A stretch of 44,988 nt of DNA from assembly GCA_021299355.1 (NCBI GenBank), contig JAJTGG010000023.1:1-44988 (forward strand). The letters run 5' to 3'. This document shows positions 42,495 through 44,988 of this stretch, piece after piece. The notes under the pieces are model-generated. The model was not told the DNA's origin. It saw only the letters and a program-made list of their open reading frames with translations, and did not search any database. Position 1 is the stretch's first letter. The number at the start of each line of letters is the position of its first letter. This DNA comes from Lysobacteraceae bacterium (GTDB lineage: Bacteria > Pseudomonadota > Gammaproteobacteria > Xanthomonadales > Xanthomonadaceae). The position numbers and the translations under genes are program-made.

Positions 42495-44988
42495 ATGATC
42501 GTTCTTGAAGGCCTTCCGGCCTTATCCGCTTTCCGACGCGACCGCCTTCAATCCCGCCTGCAGCAGATCGTCCCCGATGCCAGCATCGCCGGGGCCTGGC
42601 ATCTGTATTTCGTCGATACCCACGCCGAGCTCCACGATACTGCCACCCTCGGCCGCATTCTGGAAGGCTGCATCGGCCGCACGGAAGCGCTGACCGGCGC
42701 GGTCTCGCGCATCGTCACGCCGCGCTTGGGTACCCGTTCGCCGTGGTCGAGCAAGGCCACCGAAATCCTGCAGGGCGCCGGCTTGCCGGTGCGTCGTGCC
42801 GAACGCGGCCTGCGTCTGGATCTTCTGGGCATGCCGCCGGAAGGCGATGTGCTGTGGCGCGACATCGATAAATTACTTTCCGATCCGATGACCCAAAGCG
42901 TGTGCACCAGCTTGGAGCAAGCCGGTGCGCTGTTCGCTACTCCGGTGCGCGGACCGCTGCAGCGCGTGGCCATCGCATACTTGCCGCAGGCCAATGCCGA
43001 ACTCGGCCTGGCGCTGAGCGAAGACGAAGTGGCTTATCTGCAGGAGCGCTATGGTGCGCTCGGCCGGGATCCGTCCGATGCCGAACTGATGATGTTCGCG
43101 CAGGCCAATTCCGAACACTGCCGGCACAAGATCTTCAACGCCTCCTATCGCATCGACGGCCGCGATATGCCGCACAGTCTGTTCGGCATGATCCGCAACA
43201 CGCATAAACTGGCGCCGCAGTACACGCTGAGTGCTTACAAAGACAATGCCGCGGTCATCGAAGGCCACGTGGCCCGTCATCTGCGCGCGGATGATGCCGG
43301 AACTTACCGCTTCGGCGACGCCGCCGCTAGCGCGTTCTGCATCAAGGTCGAAACCCACAACCACCCGACTGCCATCTCGCCGTTTCCCGGCGCGTCCACC
43401 GGTGCCGGCGGCGAAATCCGCGATGAAGGCGCGACCGGTCGTGGCGGAAAACCGAAAGCCGGCCTGACCGGATTCTCGGTCTCGCACCTGCGTATTCCGA
43501 CCCTGCCGCAAGCCTGGGAAGCGCCGCGCGCGCTGAACCCGCGCATGGCTTCGGCCTTCGAAATCATGACCGACGGCCCGCTTGGCGGCGCCGCGTTCAA
43601 CAACGAATTCGGCCGGCCGAATCTGACCGGCTACTTCCGCAGCTTCGAACTGGCCGGCAGCGATGCCACGCACGTGCGTGCCTACGACAAACCGATCATG
43701 CTGGCTGGCGGCCTGGGTACGGTCGATCCGGGCCAGGTGCAGAAACTGCCGATGCGCGACGGCGACATCGTCATCGTGCTCGGTGGTCCGGCCATGCTTA
43801 TTGGTCTCGGGGGCGGCGCGGCCTCTTCGGTGGCGTCCGGGCAAAGTTCGGAAGCGCTCGATTTCGCCTCGGTGCAGCGCGACAACCCGGAAATGGAACG
43901 GCGCTGCCAGGAAGTGATCAACCGCTGCTTCGCGCGCGGCGCGGTCAACCCGATCCGCTTCATGCATGACGTCGGTGCCGGCGGATTGTCGAACGCCATC
44001 CCCGAACTGCTGCACGATTCCGACAAGGGTGGCATCATCGATCTGGGCAAAGTGCCCTGCGATGATCCTTCGCTGTCGCCGATGCAGCTGTGGTGCAACG
44101 AATCGCAGGAACGCTACGTGCTCGGCATCGCGCCGGAGCATCTGGCCGAATTCCGCGCCCTGTGCGAACGCGAACGCTGCCCGTTCGCGGCGGTCGGCAT
44201 CGCCACCGACGAAGAACGTCTGATCGTGGCTTACGGTGCCGAACGCGGCACCGTGGACGCCATCGCCCCGCAGGACCGCGCCATCGACATGCCGATGGAT
44301 CTGCTGTTCGGCAAGCCGCCGAAAATACAGCGCGATGCCGTGGCACCGATCATCGATGCGCACCCGGCTTTCGATGCCGGCGGCATCGGCGTCTACGAAG
44401 CCGGCCTGAAAGTGCTGGCGCACCCGAGCGTGGCCGCCAAACAATTTCTGATCACCATCGGCGACCGCAGCGTGGGCGGCTTGACCGCACGCGACCAGAT
44501 GGTCGGCCCGTGGCAGATGCCGGTGGCCGATTGCGCCATCACCAGTGCCGATTTCACCGGGTTCGCCGGCGAAGCCATGGCCATGGGCGAACGCACGCCG
44601 GTGGCGGTGCTGAATGCCGCCGCTTCGGCGCGTTTGGCCGTGGGCGAAGCAATCACCAACCTTTTGGCCGCGCCGATTGCCGGCTTGGATGAAGTGAAAC
44701 TGTCGGCCAACTGGATGGCCGCGGCCGGCCAGCCCGGCGAAGACGCCGCGCTGTATCGGGCGGTGCAGGCGGTGGGCATGGAACTGTGCCCAGCACTGGA
44801 CATCAGTATTCCGGTCGGCAAGGATTCGCTGTCGATGCAATCGCGTTGGCAGAGCAACGGAGAAACCCAGATCGCGAGCTCGCCGGTATCCCTGATTATT
44901 TCCGCCTTCACGCGCGTGGACGATGTGCGCACGCAATCGACGCCGGTGCTGGATACGTCGGTGGAATCCGACATCTGGCTGATCGGTC
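42495..44988 (+). CDS. purL: Phosphoribosylformylglycinamidine synthase (5' part)
   Basis: The first 831 codons of the large single-chain FGAM synthase (family about 1290 residues) are in the window; the frame is open to the last base. Seen: the N-terminal PurS-like domain (residues 1-about 140), the linker, and the two AIR-synthase-like halves. Landmarks include [42 protein letters not shown], the [16 protein letters not shown]-like region, and [18 protein letters not shown]. The missing C-terminus should hold the glutaminase domain. It catalyses the fourth purine step. Start ATG 42495 has only a weak ribosome site. In the 89-base upstream gap are two hairpins (42423-42440 and 42465-42483). 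Confidence 0.95.
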   Translation, partial: MIVLEGLPALSAFRRDRLQSRLQQIVPDASIAGAWHLYFVDTHAELHDTATLGRILEGCIGRTEALTGAVSRIVTPRLGTRSPWSSKATEILQGAGLPVRRAERGLRLDLLGMPPEGDVLWRDIDKLLSDPMTQSVCTSLEQAGALFATPVRGPLQRVAIAYLPQANAELGLALSEDEVAYLQERYGALGRDPSDAELMMFAQANSEHCRHKIFNASYRIDGRDMPHSLFGMIRNTHKLAPQYTLSAYKDNAAVIEGHVARHLRADDAGTYRFGDAAASAFCIKVETHNHPTAISPFPGASTGAGGEIRDEGATGRGGKPKAGLTGFSVSHLRIPTLPQAWEAPRALNPRMASAFEIMTDGPLGGAAFNNEFGRPNLTGYFRSFELAGSDATHVRAYDKPIMLAGGLGTVDPGQVQKLPMRDGDIVIVLGGPAMLIGLGGGAASSVASGQSSEALDFASVQRDNPEMERRCQEVINRCFARGAVNPIRFMHDVGAGGLSNAIPELLHDSDKGGIIDLGKVPCDDPSLSPMQLWCNESQERYVLGIAPEHLAEFRALCERERCPFAAVGIATDEERLIVAYGAERGTVDAIAPQDRAIDMPMDLLFGKPPKIQRDAVAPIIDAHPAFDAGGIGVYEAGLKVLAHPSVAAKQFLITIGDRSVGGLTARDQMVGPWQMPVADCAITSADFTGFAGEAMAMGERTPVAVLNAAASARLAVGEAITNLLAAPIAGLDEVKLSANWMAAAGQPGEDAALYRAVQAVGMELCPALDISIPVGKDSLSMQSRWQSNGETQIASSPVSLIISAFTRVDDVRTQSTPVLDTSVESDIWLIG

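Noticed and set aside
42873-44936. A 687-codon minus-strand open frame inside purL.
   Set aside because: purL is certain on the plus strand and the antisense product is low-complexity (His, Arg, Gly, Gln-rich).

Overview
The window is a dense stretch of chromosome (about 60 percent G+C by eye) from a gammaproteobacterium, most likely of the order Xanthomonadales/Lysobacterales. The best evidence is the run rpe-trpE-(SIMPL)-(apt)-trpG-trpD-trpC / clp / speD / coq7 / rplM-rpsI. A Clp-type CRP homologue matches my recollection of Xanthomonas Clp in length and position, and the lpd gene carries its own lipoyl domain. No phage, insertion sequence, CRISPR array, rRNA or tRNA was seen. The one RNA gene recognised is 6S RNA.

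Layout. 1-4800: tail of a probable pseudouridine synthase gene, a secreted fasciclin-domain protein, a small PQ-loop protein, yajQ, an EamA permease, a DUF4136 lipoprotein and an ArnT-like glycosyltransferase. 4801-5205: the only gene-poor stretch; it holds a short coding relic or micro-gene ending in a strong terminator. 5206-8254: E2 and E3 of pyruvate dehydrogenase (aceF, lpd). 8305-10979: a divergent pair, SLC13/DASS anion transporter and NhaA. 11199-18252: a four-gene envelope cluster (DUF1302 outer-membrane protein, DUF1329 periplasmic protein, YCF48-like propeller, MMPL/RND permease), the best candidate here for a poorly described system. 18289-20552: purC, an Mpo1-like protein and an EamA permease on the minus strand, tightly coupled. 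20627-27178: a mini cytochrome c, a J-domain membrane protein, rpe and the trp genes with a SIMPL gene and apt between them. 27175-30619: clp (broken), speD, coq7 and a CCG-type Fe-S protein. 30718-31566: rplM-rpsI. 31648-34093 (minus): small ZapB-like protein, zapA, 6S RNA, fau, EVE protein and rpiA. 34183-35907: ygfB and a broken pepP. 35936-40109: holC-pepA divergent from lptF-lptG. 40106-44988: RDD protein, xerD, a lipoprotein DsbC and the first 831 codons of purL.

Most of this is housekeeping: tryptophan, purine, folate, polyamine and ubiquinone synthesis, LPS transport, cell division and chromosome resolution. Many neighbours overlap by 1-4 bases (ATGA or TGATG junctions), indicating translational coupling.

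The main surprises are genes that look broken: an in-frame stop at codon 68 of clp, an out-of-frame deletion that removes two metal-ligand aspartates from pepP, and an apparent one-base shift in the small gene at 4941-5071. They could reflect pseudogene formation or sequence/assembly errors; the sequence alone cannot decide.
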